NCBI RefSeq assembly: GCF_902706035.1
Contig: NZ_CACSJA010000009.1
Span: 62,001-126,000 of the forward strand
Source: Pantoea sp. 18069
Lineage (GTDB): Bacteria; Pseudomonadota; Gammaproteobacteria; Burkholderiales; Burkholderiaceae_C
Reading direction: 5' to 3'
Length of the DNA: 64,000 nucleotides
Shown: positions 53,643 to 61,605 of the stretch, piece after piece
How positions within the stretch are numbered: the stretch's first letter is position 1
Layout: every line of letters starts with the position of its first letter
Program-made: the position numbers and the translations under genes
Notes under the pieces: generated by a model
The model's database searches: none
What the model was told of the DNA's origin: nothing
The model's input: only the letters and a program-made list of their open reading frames with translations

Positions 53643-54872
53643 ATGGCAAGAGAATACAAAGATGTGGTCGTCGGGCTGGACATTGGCACCGCCAAGGTCA
53701 TGGCCGTGGTGGCCGAAGTGCTGCCCAACGGCGAACTCAAGCTCGCGGGCCTGGGCGTGGCCCCGAGCAACGGGCTCAAGCGCGGCGTGGTGGTGAACAT
53801 CGACGCCACGGTGCAGAGCATCCAGCTCGCGCTCAAGGAGGCCGAGCTGATGGCCGACTGCAAGATCCAGCGCGTGTGCACCGGCATCACCGGCAGCCAT
53901 ATCCGCGGGCTCAATTCCAGCGGCATGGTGGCCGTCAAGGACAAGGAAGTCACGCCCACCGATGTCGCGCGCGTGGTCGAAACCGCGAAGGCGATCAACA
54001 TTTCCTCGGACCAGCGCCTGCTGCTGGTCGAGCCGCAGGAATTCGTGATCGACGGCCAGGACGTGAAGGAGCCTATCGGCATGAGCGGCATACGCCTCGA
54101 AGCCAAGATCCACATCGTCACGGGCGCGCAGAGCGCGGCCGAGAACATCATCAAGTGCGTGCGCCGCTGCGGCCTCGAAGTCGAGCAGCTGCTGCTCAAC
54201 CCGCTGGCCTCGAGCCAGGCGGTGCTGACCGACGACGAACGTGAACTGGGTGTGGCCGTGGTCGATATCGGCGCGGGCACGACCGACGTCGCGATCTTCA
54301 CCGGCGGCGCGATCCGCCACACGGCCGTGATTCCCATCGCCGGCGACCTGATCACCAGTGATATCGCCATGGCGCTGCGCACGCCCACCAAGGACGCCGA
54401 GGACATCAAGGTCGAAAGCGGCTACGCCAAGCAGTTGCTGGCCGACCCCGACAGCCAGGTCGAAGTGCCGGGCCTGGGCGACCGCAGCCCGCGCATGATC
54501 AGCAAGCAGGCGCTGGCCGGCGTGATCGAGCCGCGCGTCGAGGAAATCTTCTCGCTGGTGCAGCAGGTCATCCGCGAATCGGGCTACGAGGAAGTGCTGT
54601 CGTCGGGCATCGTGATCACGGGCGGCAGCTCGGTCATGCCCGGCATGGTCGAGCTGGCGGAGGACATCTTCCTCAAGCCCGTGCGCCGCGGCATCCCCAA
54701 ATATTCGAGCGCTTTGGCCGACATGGTGGCGCAGCCCCGGTCGGCAACGGTGATGGGTTTGCTCGATGAAGCCAGGCTTGCGCGCCTGCGCGGTTTCAAG
54801 GTGGCACAAAAGAGTGGGTCGATGAAGACTGCTTTTGGCCGTTTCAAAGACTTCATTGTGGGAAACTTCTAG
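53643..54872 (+). CDS. ftsA: Cell division protein FtsA
   Basis: FtsA is an actin-like ATPase that tethers FtsZ to the membrane and recruits later division proteins. The 409-residue protein has VVGLDIGTAKVMAVVAE (phosphate 1), VVDIGAGTTDVAIF (phosphate 2) and ITGGSSVMPGMVELAE (adenosine) motifs. Its C-terminus ends in an amphipathic membrane-targeting helix (AFGRFKDFIVGNF). It lies 58 bp after ftsQ and 121 bp before ftsZ. The second gap is large enough for a promoter, but I could not define one. Confidence 0.97.
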   Translation: MAREYKDVVVGLDIGTAKVMAVVAEVLPNGELKLAGLGVAPSNGLKRGVVVNIDATVQSIQLALKEAELMADCKIQRVCTGITGSHIRGLNSSGMVAVKDKEVTPTDVARVVETAKAINISSDQRLLLVEPQEFVIDGQDVKEPIGMSGIRLEAKIHIVTGAQSAAENIIKCVRRCGLEVEQLLLNPLASSQAVLTDDERELGVAVVDIGAGTTDVAIFTGGAIRHTAVIPIAGDLITSDIAMALRTPTKDAEDIKVESGYAKQLLADPDSQVEVPGLGDRSPRMISKQALAGVIEPRVEEIFSLVQQVIRESGYEEVLSSGIVITGGSSVMPGMVELAEDIFLKPVRRGIPKYSSALADMVAQPRSATVMGLLDEARLARLRGFKVAQKSGSMKTAFGRFKDFIVGNF

Positions 54873-54993
54873 CCATGAGCGCCTATCGATTGCGCATTAC
54901 CGGCCCGCCCACGGATGTCCGAATACCCAGTGATTCCAGGATTTCCCTTTTAACGGCCGTGACCCCCAATAGCAAAGTTTCAGGAGCAGCAAC

Positions 54994-56226
54994 ATGACCA
55001 TCGAAATGATCGAAGCCGAAGAGTTCAACCAGGGCACACAGATCAAAGTGATCGGTGTGGGCGGCGGCGGCAGCAACGCCGTCGAGCACATGATTGCCCG
55101 CAATGTGCAGGGCGTGGAATTCGTCTGCGCGAACACCGATGCCCAGGCATTGATCCGCAGCGCTGCCCACCGCACCATCCAGCTCGGCCAAAGCGGCCTG
55201 GGCGCGGGCTCCAAGCCCGAAAAGGGCCGTGAAGCCGCCGAAGCCGCCGTGGAAGACATCCGCGCGGCCATCGACGGCGCGCACATGCTGTTCATCACCG
55301 CCGGAATGGGCGGCGGCACCGGCACCGGCGCCGCACCCGTGATCGCGCGCGTGGCCAAGGAAATGGGCATTCTCACGGTGGGCGTGGTGACCAAGCCTTT
55401 CGACTGGGAAGGCGGGCGCCGCATGACCAACGCCGACAACGGCCTCAACGAGCTCGAAGCCAATGTCGACTCGCTGATCGTGGTGCTCAACGAAAAGCTG
55501 CTCGACGTGCTCGGCGACGACATCACGCAGGACGAAGCTTTCGCCCATGCGAACGACGTGCTGAAGAACGCCGTCGGCGGTATCGCTGAAATCATCAACG
55601 AATACGGCCAGGTCAACGTCGACTTCGAAGACGTGCGCACCGTGATGGGCGAGCCCGGCAAGGCGATGATGGGCACGGCCACGGCCGCGGGCCCCGACCG
55701 CGCGCGCATCGCCGCGGAGCAGGCCATTGCCTGCCCGCTGCTCGAAGGCATAGACCTGTCGGGCGCCAAGGGCGTGCTGGTGCTGGTCACCGCGTCCAAG
55801 GGCAGCCTCAAGCTGTCCGAGTCGCGCCTGGCCATGAACACCATCAATGCCTACGCTTCGCCCGATGCGCACGTGATCTTCGGCGCTGCCTATGACGACA
55901 GCCTGGGCGAGGAAATCCGCGTCACGGTGGTCGCGACCGGCCTGGCCCGCCCCAATGCACGCCGCCAGAACATGGCCGTGCTGCAAGGCGGTCTGCGCAC
56001 CGGCACCGACAACCTGAGCTACCAGATGCCCACGGCCAACATGGGCAGCGCCCAGGGCGCGGGCGGCACGGGCCACAGCACCGACTTCGGCAACATGGGC
56101 AACATGTCCGTGCCCAGCGTCTGGCGCACCAACCGCACCCAGGCCGCAGCGCGTGTGGACGCACTGGCTTCGGGCGGCATGGAAGACCTGGAAATCCCCG
56201 CCTTCCTGCGTAAACAAGCGGATTAA
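54994..56226 (+). CDS. ftsZ: Cell division GTPase FtsZ
   Basis: FtsZ is the tubulin-like GTPase that forms the division ring. The 410-residue protein has the tubulin signature GGGTGTG (106-112), the phosphate loop GVGGGGSNAVEHM and the T7 loop with NVDFEDVRTVM. After an unstructured linker (about 325-390) it ends in the conserved partner-binding peptide DLEIPAFLRKQAD. A good AGGAG site lies 8 bp before the ATG at 54994. Two repeat elements follow its stop. Confidence 0.98.
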   Translation: MTIEMIEAEEFNQGTQIKVIGVGGGGSNAVEHMIARNVQGVEFVCANTDAQALIRSAAHRTIQLGQSGLGAGSKPEKGREAAEAAVEDIRAAIDGAHMLFITAGMGGGTGTGAAPVIARVAKEMGILTVGVVTKPFDWEGGRRMTNADNGLNELEANVDSLIVVLNEKLLDVLGDDITQDEAFAHANDVLKNAVGGIAEIINEYGQVNVDFEDVRTVMGEPGKAMMGTATAAGPDRARIAAEQAIACPLLEGIDLSGAKGVLVLVTASKGSLKLSESRLAMNTINAYASPDAHVIFGAAYDDSLGEEIRVTVVATGLARPNARRQNMAVLQGGLRTGTDNLSYQMPTANMGSAQGAGGTGHSTDFGNMGNMSVPSVWRTNRTQAAARVDALASGGMEDLEIPAFLRKQAD

Positions 56227-56229
56227 ATA

Positions 56230-56313
56230 GCTCCCCACGCTCCGCCGCTGCGCGGGTCGCTGCCCCTCCAGGAGGGGCGCATTTTTGCCTTGGGGCGGCC
56301 CGGCGGCAAAAAT
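56230..56313 (+). repeat. Interspersed repeat, family B, copy 2, likely ftsZ terminator
   Basis: CTCCCCACGCTCCGCCGC, then the hairpin GCCCCTCCAGGAGGGGC (56262-56278) followed by GCATTTTT, then TTTTTGCCTTGGGGCGGCCC and GGCGGCAAAAA. The GCCTTGGGGCGGCCC core matches the copy at 23840. The hairpin plus T-run directly behind ftsZ would terminate the dcw transcript. Confidence 0.65.
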
Positions 56314-56318
56314 ATCGC

Positions 56319-56435
56319 ACCCCCTGAGCCGCTTACGCGGCTTCCCCCTTCCATCCTTCGGTGGAAGGGGGACGGCAGCCTCGGTGCGGGGCGGCCCTTC
56401 CTCGCTGCCCCCTTGCTGGGGCGCGCCAGTTTCAT
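56319..56435 (+). repeat. Interspersed GC-rich repeat, family A, copy 5
   Basis: It begins ACCCCCTGAGCCGCTTACGC. The hairpin has arms CCCCCTTCCA and TGGAAGGGGG, followed by GTGCGGGGCGGCCCTTCCTC and the tail GCGCGCCAGTTTCATAC. It separates ftsZ from lpxC, directly behind the family B copy. The spacer 56227-56548 contains no gene. Confidence 0.87.
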
Positions 56436-56536
56436 ACGCTGTTACCCGTGTCAAAGGTTGATCGCCCATCGCGAAATTGATCGCGGTCATAGCCAAGACT
56501 GTGTCCCGGCCACGGCCGGGACATCGCTGGCCCACT

Positions 56537-56542
56537 TAAAAT
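56537..56542 (+). promoter_or_regulatory. -10-like element ahead of lpxC
   Basis: TAAAAT lies 6 bp before the lpxC ATG. If used, the transcript would be leaderless; a convincing -35 was not found. Confidence 0.3.
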
Positions 56543-56548
56543 CCAGGT

Positions 56549-57472
56549 ATGTTGAAGCAACGCACCCTCAAGACAATCACCCGTGCTGTGGGCGTGGGCC
56601 TGCACAGCGGTCAGCGCGTGGAGTTGACGCTGCGGCCCGCTCCTGCCGATACGGGTATTGTGTTTCGGCGCGTCGACCTGCCCGAGCCCGTGGATATCCC
56701 GATCTCCGCGCATGCGATCACGGACACGCGCATGGCGTCGACGATAGGCGTGGGGGGCGCCAAGGTCCATACCGTGGAGCACCTGATGTCGGCCATCGCC
56801 GGCCTCGGGCTAGACAACCTGTATATCGACATCACGGCCGAAGAGGTGCCCATTCTCGACGGCTCGTCTTCGTCGTTCGTGTTCCTGCTGCAAAGCGCGG
56901 GCATAGAACTGCAGGACGCGCCCAAGCGCTTCATCCGCGTCAAGCGGCCCGTCGAAGTGCGCGAAGGCGAAGGCAAGAGCCTCAAGTGGGCACGCTTCGA
57001 CCCCTACCACGGCTTCAAGCTGCGCTTCGAAATCGATTTCGCCCACCCGGCGGTCGACTCGACGGGCCAGTGCGTGGAGTTCGATCTCGGCGAGGACAAC
57101 TACGTGCGCGACATCGCGCGTGCGCGCACCTTCGGCTTCACCAAGGATGTAGAAATGCTGCGCACCAACGGCCTGGCGCTGGGCGGCGGGCTCGACAACG
57201 CCATCGTCATGGACGACTACAAGGTGCTCAACAGCGACGGTCTGCGCTATGACGACGAATTCGCCAAGCACAAGATCCTCGATGCGATCGGCGACCTGTT
57301 CGTCATCGGCAAGCCGCTGCTCGCGGCCTACAGCGCGTTCCGCTCGGGTCACGGCATGAACAACCAGCTGCTGCGCGCGCTGCTGGACCAGCCCGATGCC
57401 TGGGAAATCGTCACCTTCGAGAACGAACGCCTGGCCCCCAAGGGCTTTGCCGAACCGGTGCGCGCCTGGTGA
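56549..57472 (+). CDS. lpxC: UDP-3-O-acyl-N-acetylglucosamine deacetylase LpxC
   Basis: LpxC carries out the committed zinc-dependent step of lipid A synthesis. The 307-residue protein has metal ligands His78 (VHTVEHLM), His241 and Asp245 ([10 protein letters not shown]) and the catalytic region [11 protein letters not shown]. The active-site histidine is in [10 protein letters not shown]. It closes the dcw cluster in this lineage, but the repeats and terminator-like hairpin before it suggest a separate transcript. Confidence 0.97.
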   Translation: MLKQRTLKTITRAVGVGLHSGQRVELTLRPAPADTGIVFRRVDLPEPVDIPISAHAITDTRMASTIGVGGAKVHTVEHLMSAIAGLGLDNLYIDITAEEVPILDGSSSSFVFLLQSAGIELQDAPKRFIRVKRPVEVREGEGKSLKWARFDPYHGFKLRFEIDFAHPAVDSTGQCVEFDLGEDNYVRDIARARTFGFTKDVEMLRTNGLALGGGLDNAIVMDDYKVLNSDGLRYDDEFAKHKILDAIGDLFVIGKPLLAAYSAFRSGHGMNNQLLRALLDQPDAWEIVTFENERLAPKGFAEPVRAW

Positions 57473-57485
57473 TAAGGTCTACCCC

Positions 57486-57662
57486 ATGCTGATTTTTCGC
57501 GCCCTCGTCGGCTTTCTGCTGCTCGCTGCCTTGCTGTGCTTTGCGTTCTACCTGGGCACGGGCCAGCCCGGCTACAAGCGCTGGGCCGTGCTGATACTCA
57601 AGTGGATGCTGATTGCGGCGTTCGCTTTCTTTGCCGTACTCATTCTCACCAGGATTGTCTGA
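57486..57662 (+). CDS. Small two-helix membrane protein downstream of lpxC
   Basis: The 58-residue protein MLIFRALVGFLLLAALLCFA... has two hydrophobic helices (about 2-24 and 35-57) separated by a short polar hairpin (GTGQPGYKRW). It lies 13 bp after lpxC on the same strand, so the two are probably cotranscribed. Small proteins of this type after lpxC recur in Burkholderiales, in my recollection, but have no assigned function. The frame is open further upstream inside lpxC; the ATG at 57486 is the only start that gives a sensible membrane protein. Confidence 0.7.
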   Translation: MLIFRALVGFLLLAALLCFAFYLGTGQPGYKRWAVLILKWMLIAAFAFFAVLILTRIV

Positions 57663-57854
57663 GCACGCCTTGATGGCGGCCGAAAATGTTTCATTCGAGA
57701 AACGTTTGAGCGGCTTTAGTTGTATCGATTCGCTGCTCCTGTGAACCAACGCAAGGCTTGCGCAAAACTTGTGTAAAGCGCTGGCGTTCGACCACCCGGG
57801 CCCTTGAGGATGGGCGATCATGCAGTCACACCAACCACTTCAGGAAGGGGTGAC

Positions 57855-58325
57855 ATGACACACAATAAATCGATCCAATCCGACATCAGGGCCGCCACTA
57901 TGACCCGTTGGACCACTTCCGTACTGGCCACTGCCGTCGCCTTGACCATGGGCCTGAGCGCCACGCTGGCCCAGGCCCAGCCTGACAACCGCCGTGGCCC
58001 TCCAGGCCATTCGCAAAGCCATGGCAAGGGCCACGGTCATGCCGGACCGGACCGCCATGACCGTTACGACCGCCGCGACGTGCGCCGCCCCGGCCCGCCG
58101 CCGCATGCCCATGGTGGCCGCCATGGCGCGGGCCCCCAGTACAACTGGGTGCGCGGCTCGCGCATTCCGCCCCAGTACCGCACGCGCCACTATGTGGTCA
58201 ACGACTGGCGCGTCCACCGCCTGGCGCCTCCGCCGCGTGGCTACCACTGGGTGCAAAACGGTGGTGACTACCTGCTGGTGGCCATTGCCACGGGTGTAAT
58301 CGCACAGTTGATACTGAGCCGTTGA
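57855..58325 (+). CDS. RcnB-family periplasmic protein
   Basis: The 156-residue protein has a signal peptide whose hydrophobic core lies at about 20-38 (VLATAVALTMGLSATLAQA), preceded by a rather long polar start. A second ATG at 57900 would give a more normal signal. A His/Arg/Gly/Pro-rich region (about 42-95) is followed by the RcnB signature: YRTRHYVVNDWRVHRLAPPPRGYHWVQNGGDYLLVAIATG. E. coli RcnB is a periplasmic protein needed for nickel/cobalt homeostasis; here the His-rich segment also suggests metal binding. AGGAAGGGG lies 4-6 bp before 57855. It is transcribed alone. Confidence 0.85.
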   Translation: MTHNKSIQSDIRAATMTRWTTSVLATAVALTMGLSATLAQAQPDNRRGPPGHSQSHGKGHGHAGPDRHDRYDRRDVRRPGPPPHAHGGRHGAGPQYNWVRGSRIPPQYRTRHYVVNDWRVHRLAPPPRGYHWVQNGGDYLLVAIATGVIAQLILSR

Positions 58326-58369
58326 CGCGCCGGCCGGGCCCTGGGCCCGGCGTCATCCTCTGAAGACCG

Positions 58370-58400
58370 GCCCAAGCGGCGAAGCCGCTCAGAGGGGGCC
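58370..58400 (-). repeat. Fragment of family A repeat end
   Basis: On the minus strand GGCCCCCTCTGAGCGGCTTC resembles the CCCCCTGAGCGGCT start of family A and abuts the ruvC stop codon. It is too short to be called a full copy. Confidence 0.4.
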
Positions 58401-58949
58401 TTAGTAAGATCGCCCGCCCTTGTACATCGCATGCTGGCGGCGCTGCAGCGGCGCAGCTTCGGCGATGCGCGCCATGGCCGCGCCCACATGGGCATGGGTG
58501 ATGGCGATGCCCAGCGCATCGGCCGCGTCCGGGCCCGGCAGGCCGGGCAGTTGCAGCAGCCGCTGCACCATGGCCTGGATCTGGTCCTTGCCCGCGCGGC
58601 CATGGCCGGCGACGGCCTTCTTCATCTGCAAGGCCGTGTATTCGGCCACGGGCAGCAGGCTGGTCACCAGCGCCGCGAGCGCCGCGCCGCGCGCCTGGCC
58701 CAGCAGCAGCGTGGATTGCGGATTGGTGTTGACGAACACGATTTCGACGGCCGAGCTGTCGGGCTGGTAGCGCTGCGCGACTTCGGTGATGCCGTCGAAC
58801 AGCAGCTTGAGCCGGCCCGGCAGGTCGCCGCGGTCCAGCGCCGTCGTGCGTATGGTGCCGCTGGCCACGTAGCTCAGGCGGTGGCCATCGACGTCGACCA
58901 CGCCAAAGCCCGTGGTCTGCAGGCCGGGGTCAATTCCAAGAATGCGCAT
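58401..58949 (-). CDS. ruvC: Holliday junction endonuclease RuvC
   Basis: RuvC cuts Holliday junctions symmetrically during recombinational repair, with RuvAB. The 182-residue protein starts [19 protein letters not shown], carrying the first catalytic aspartate (Asp7). Further acidic residues appear in [12 protein letters not shown] and in the C-terminal [17 protein letters not shown]-binding lysines follow in [18 protein letters not shown]. It stands alone here; ruvAB are not in the window. Confidence 0.96.
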   Translation of the reverse strand: MRILGIDPGLQTTGFGVVDVDGHRLSYVASGTIRTTALDRGDLPGRLKLLFDGITEVAQRYQPDSSAVEIVFVNTNPQSTLLLGQARGAALAALVTSLLPVAEYTALQMKKAVAGHGRAGKDQIQAMVQRLLQLPGLPGPDAADALGIAITHAHVGAAMARIAEAAPLQRRQHAMYKGGRSY

Positions 58950-58997
58950 GCAATTTTCTTCTCAGTGTTTCATGGCGCTTGCTTGGCCCAATGTTCT

Positions 58998-59130
58998 TGG
59001 AGACTGGCGTGCTCCAGCAGGGGGACACCAAGCCCTTCGACCCAGCTCAGGACGCCGCCCTGCAGCGATGGTGTCGTCCCCCGTAAGCTAAGGTTGAGAG
59101 GGGCAAGCCGCGACAGCGGCTCAGGGGGTG
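58998..59130 (-). repeat. Interspersed GC-rich repeat, family A, copy 6 (reversed, diverged)
   Basis: On the minus strand it begins CACCCCCTGAGCCGCTGTCG, continues ACCATCGCTGCAGGGCGGCG, and ends in GCTGGAGCACGCCAGTCTCC. It matches the other family A copies in order but has more changes. It lies between mtgA and ruvC, directly after the mtgA stop. Confidence 0.75.
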
Positions 59131-59850
59131 TCATGGTAATACTGTATGGCCCATGCGGCGCATGATGGCGCGCGCGCGCTGGGCCAGATAGGTGGATTGG
59201 GGCTGGAGCGCGAAGCGCTTGGGCTGGGGCAGCATCACCGCCAGGCGCGCGGCTTCGGCCGGGCTCAGGCGGGCGGCGGGCTTGCCGAAGTAATACCCGG
59301 CCGCGGCCTCGGCGCCAAAGATGCCCGGGCCCCATTCGACATGGTTGAGGTAGATCTCGAGAATGCGCTGCTTGGTCAGGAACAGCTCGAGCAGCTTGGC
59401 GAGCACCAGCTCCTGGCCCTTGCGCGCGAACTGGCGCTCGCCCGACAGCAGCAGATTCTTGGCCAGTTGCTGGGTGATGGTCGAGCCGCCATAGATCTTG
59501 GCCGGCGCGCGGCCCGCGGCCGGCGCGCGCGCTTCGGCGCGCTGGTTGCGCTCCCAGGCTTTCTCGATCGCGTCCCATTCGATTCCGCTATGGTCGACAA
59601 AGCCATCATCTTCGGCCGCGACCACGGCGCGCTTGAGATGGTCGGAAATCTGCGCGTAGGGTACCCACTGCTGGCGCCAGCGGTGAATCTCGCCGTTGCG
59701 CAGCTGCTGCCAGGCTTCGGAGCGCTGGACGCTGGTCGACGACGGGTCGATCACGGCCATGGCCGCGATGCGGCCCACAAAGAACAGCTCGAGCAGCAGC
59801 GCCCCGCACAGCAGCAGGGCCAGCCAGCGCCAGACAGGCTGCATGCGCAT
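59131..59850 (-). CDS. mtgA: Monofunctional peptidoglycan glycosyltransferase MtgA
   Basis: MtgA polymerises lipid II into glycan strands. The 239-residue protein has a single N-terminal membrane anchor (about 8-30) and a GT51 domain. The catalytic glutamate lies in VAAEDDGFVDHSG, and the family blocks GGSTITQQLAKNLLLSGER, RKGQELVLAKLLE and EIYLNHVEWGPGIFGAEAAA are intact. It starts 2 bp after the aroE stop, so the two are cotranscribed. Confidence 0.95.
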   Translation of the reverse strand: MRMQPVWRWLALLLCGALLLELFFVGRIAAMAVIDPSSTSVQRSEAWQQLRNGEIHRWRQQWVPYAQISDHLKRAVVAAEDDGFVDHSGIEWDAIEKAWERNQRAEARAPAAGRAPAKIYGGSTITQQLAKNLLLSGERQFARKGQELVLAKLLELFLTKQRILEIYLNHVEWGPGIFGAEAAAGYYFGKPAARLSPAEAARLAVMLPQPKRFALQPQSTYLAQRARAIMRRMGHTVLP

Positions 59851-59852
59851 GG

Positions 59853-60692
59853 CTAGGCCCCGAGGCTGGCGCGCAGCGCGGCCAGTACCGGCGCGCCGGC
59901 CGGGCGCACACCGCGCCACAGCGCAAACGATTCCGCCGCCTGTTCGACCAGCATGCCCAGGCCGTCGCGCCCGCGCGCGCCGTGCTGCGCGGCCCATTCC
60001 AGAAAGCCCTGGGCGGCCGGGCCGTACATCATGTCGTAGGCCAGGCAGCCCGGGCGCAGCACGCTGGCCGGCACGGGCACGGTGGCGCCGCCCAGGCTGC
60101 TGGCCGAGGCATTGATCACCAGATCGAAGTCTTGCGCGATATCCAGGCCCTGGGCCTGCAGTTCGACGCCATGGCGCGCGGCCAGCGCCGCGTGGCGTTC
60201 GGCCAGCGCCTGCGCCTTTTCCACGGTGCGGTTGGCGATGACGATGCGCTGCGGTTTTTCGGCCAGCAGCGGCCCCAGCGCCCCGGCCGCGGCGCCGCCC
60301 GCGCCGATCAGCAGCAGGTCGCGCCCGGCGACGGTCTCGCCGGCGTTGCGCGTGATGTCGGCCACCAGGCCCAGGCCGTCGGTGTTGTCGGCATGGATGC
60401 GGCCGCCTTCGAGCACCAGCGTATTGGCCGCGCCCGCGAGCTGCACGCGCTCGCTGCGGCTGTCGGCGAGCTCAGCGGCCTGCAGCTTGAACGGCACGGT
60501 GACATTGCAGCCGCGCCCGCCGGCCGCGGCGAAGGCCTGCACGGCCGCGGAGAAACCGTCGAGCGCGACGAGCTCACGCGTGTAGTGCAGCGTTTGCGCG
60601 CTCAGTTCGGCAAAGCGCGCATGGATCCAGGGCGAGCGGCTGTGCTCGACGGGGTTGCCCATGACGCAGTAAAGATCGACGGTGGATGGCAT
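59853..60692 (-). CDS. aroE: Shikimate dehydrogenase
   Basis: AroE reduces 3-dehydroshikimate to shikimate with NADPH in aromatic amino acid synthesis. The protein has 279 residues. VMGNPVEHSRSPWIH is the substrate-binding start, GCNVTVPFKLQA carries the catalytic lysine, ADNTDGLGLV the catalytic Asp region, and LLIGAGGAAAGALGPL plus VIANRTVEKAQ the NADP site. The start at 60692 gives the family N-terminus MPSTVDLYCVMGNP. It follows the TonB-like gene after 52 bp in the same direction. Confidence 0.96.
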   Translation of the reverse strand: MPSTVDLYCVMGNPVEHSRSPWIHARFAELSAQTLHYTRELVALDGFSAAVQAFAAAGGRGCNVTVPFKLQAAELADSRSERVQLAGAANTLVLEGGRIHADNTDGLGLVADITRNAGETVAGRDLLLIGAGGAAAGALGPLLAEKPQRIVIANRTVEKAQALAERHAALAARHGVELQAQGLDIAQDFDLVINASASSLGGATVPVPASVLRPGCLAYDMMYGPAAQGFLEWAAQHGARGRDGLGMLVEQAAESFALWRGVRPAGAPVLAALRASLGA

Positions 60693-60744
60693 GGCAGTGT
60701 GAAAAGCGGAAAAAACGGTCGCGCAACGCTGTGCGCGCCCGGCG

Positions 60745-61605
60745 TCAGCGCACGCTGGTCTCCAGCGTCTGTTCGCGGGTGAATTTGAAGCGCGACACCA
60801 CGGCGATCTGGTCGGCCTTGGCGCGCATGGACGTACCGAAGCGCCCGAACGGGCCGGCGGCGCGCGCAATCGCGGCGGCGCGGCTGTCGAGCAGCGGGTT
60901 GCCCGAACTTTGCACGATCTCGGTGTCCAGCACCTGGCCGTCGTGGTTGACGGTGACGATCATGGTCAGCTCGCCGTAGAGTTTCTTGCCGGCCTGCTCG
61001 GGGAAGTTCTCCGTGCCCTTGTCCTCGACCTTGCGGCGCAGCGCGTCGTAGTAGACCGCATACACCTCTTCGCGCGTCGCGGGGCTGATGTAGCGTTTCT
61101 TGGGCCGCGCATTTTCTTCGTTGATGCGCTTTTCGATTTCGGCCAGCAGCTTGACGAGCTGCTGGCGGCGCTGCTGCTCGCTGAGCTGCTGCGGGTTGGG
61201 CGCGGTTTCGTGCGGGTCCAGCGGTGCCATGGTGGCCACGCGCTGGCGCAGCTGGGTCAGCAGCACGGCCTGCTGCTCCTGCATCGCGTCGAGCTTGCGC
61301 TGCGCTTCCTCGAAATCCTCGCCCACGGCGGTGAGCGCCGAATAGGGCAGGGGGCTTGTCGCCCGGCCCTGTGCGGCTTCGCCGCCGCCGGCGAGCGAGG
61401 CCTGGGCAATCGCCTGGGCCTTTTCCGGGCGTTCCTGGGACTTGGCATTGACCAGGATGACTTCGAGCGGCGTGTCCTGGAACACGCGCTCGAAGGCCTG
61501 GGGATGGACGAAACGCACCGAAAGCACGGCCGCGTGCAGCGCCAGCGAGATACCGAGCGCGAGCTGCAGGGTGGTCAAGGAGCGGAGCGCGGCGGCGACT
61601 TTCAC
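60745..61605 (-). CDS. TonB/TolA-like energy-transducing envelope protein
   Basis: The 286-residue protein has one N-terminal membrane helix (about 12-32), a helical charged middle with coiled-coil character (FEEAQRKLDAMQEQQAVLLTQLRQ and QLSEQQRRQQLVKLLAEIEK) and a C-terminal TonB-type domain (LYGELTMIVTVNHDGQVLDTEIVQSSGNPLLD). It lacks the long Pro-rich EP/KP spacer of classical TonB, and no exbBD genes are nearby. A TolA-like or specialised role is possible. It starts with GTG overlapping the RNase II stop (GTGA), linking the two genes. Confidence 0.82.
   Translation of the reverse strand: MKVAAALRSLTTLQLALGISLALHAAVLSVRFVHPQAFERVFQDTPLEVILVNAKSQERPEKAQAIAQASLAGGGEAAQGRATSPLPYSALTAVGEDFEEAQRKLDAMQEQQAVLLTQLRQRVATMAPLDPHETAPNPQQLSEQQRRQQLVKLLAEIEKRINEENARPKKRYISPATREEVYAVYYDALRRKVEDKGTENFPEQAGKKLYGELTMIVTVNHDGQVLDTEIVQSSGNPLLDSRAAAIARAAGPFGRFGTSMRAKADQIAVVSRFKFTREQTLETSVR

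Noticed and set aside
54883..56535. 550-codon minus-strand open frame opposite ftsZ
   Set aside because: Mirror of ftsZ plus repeat sequence; no domain is seen.
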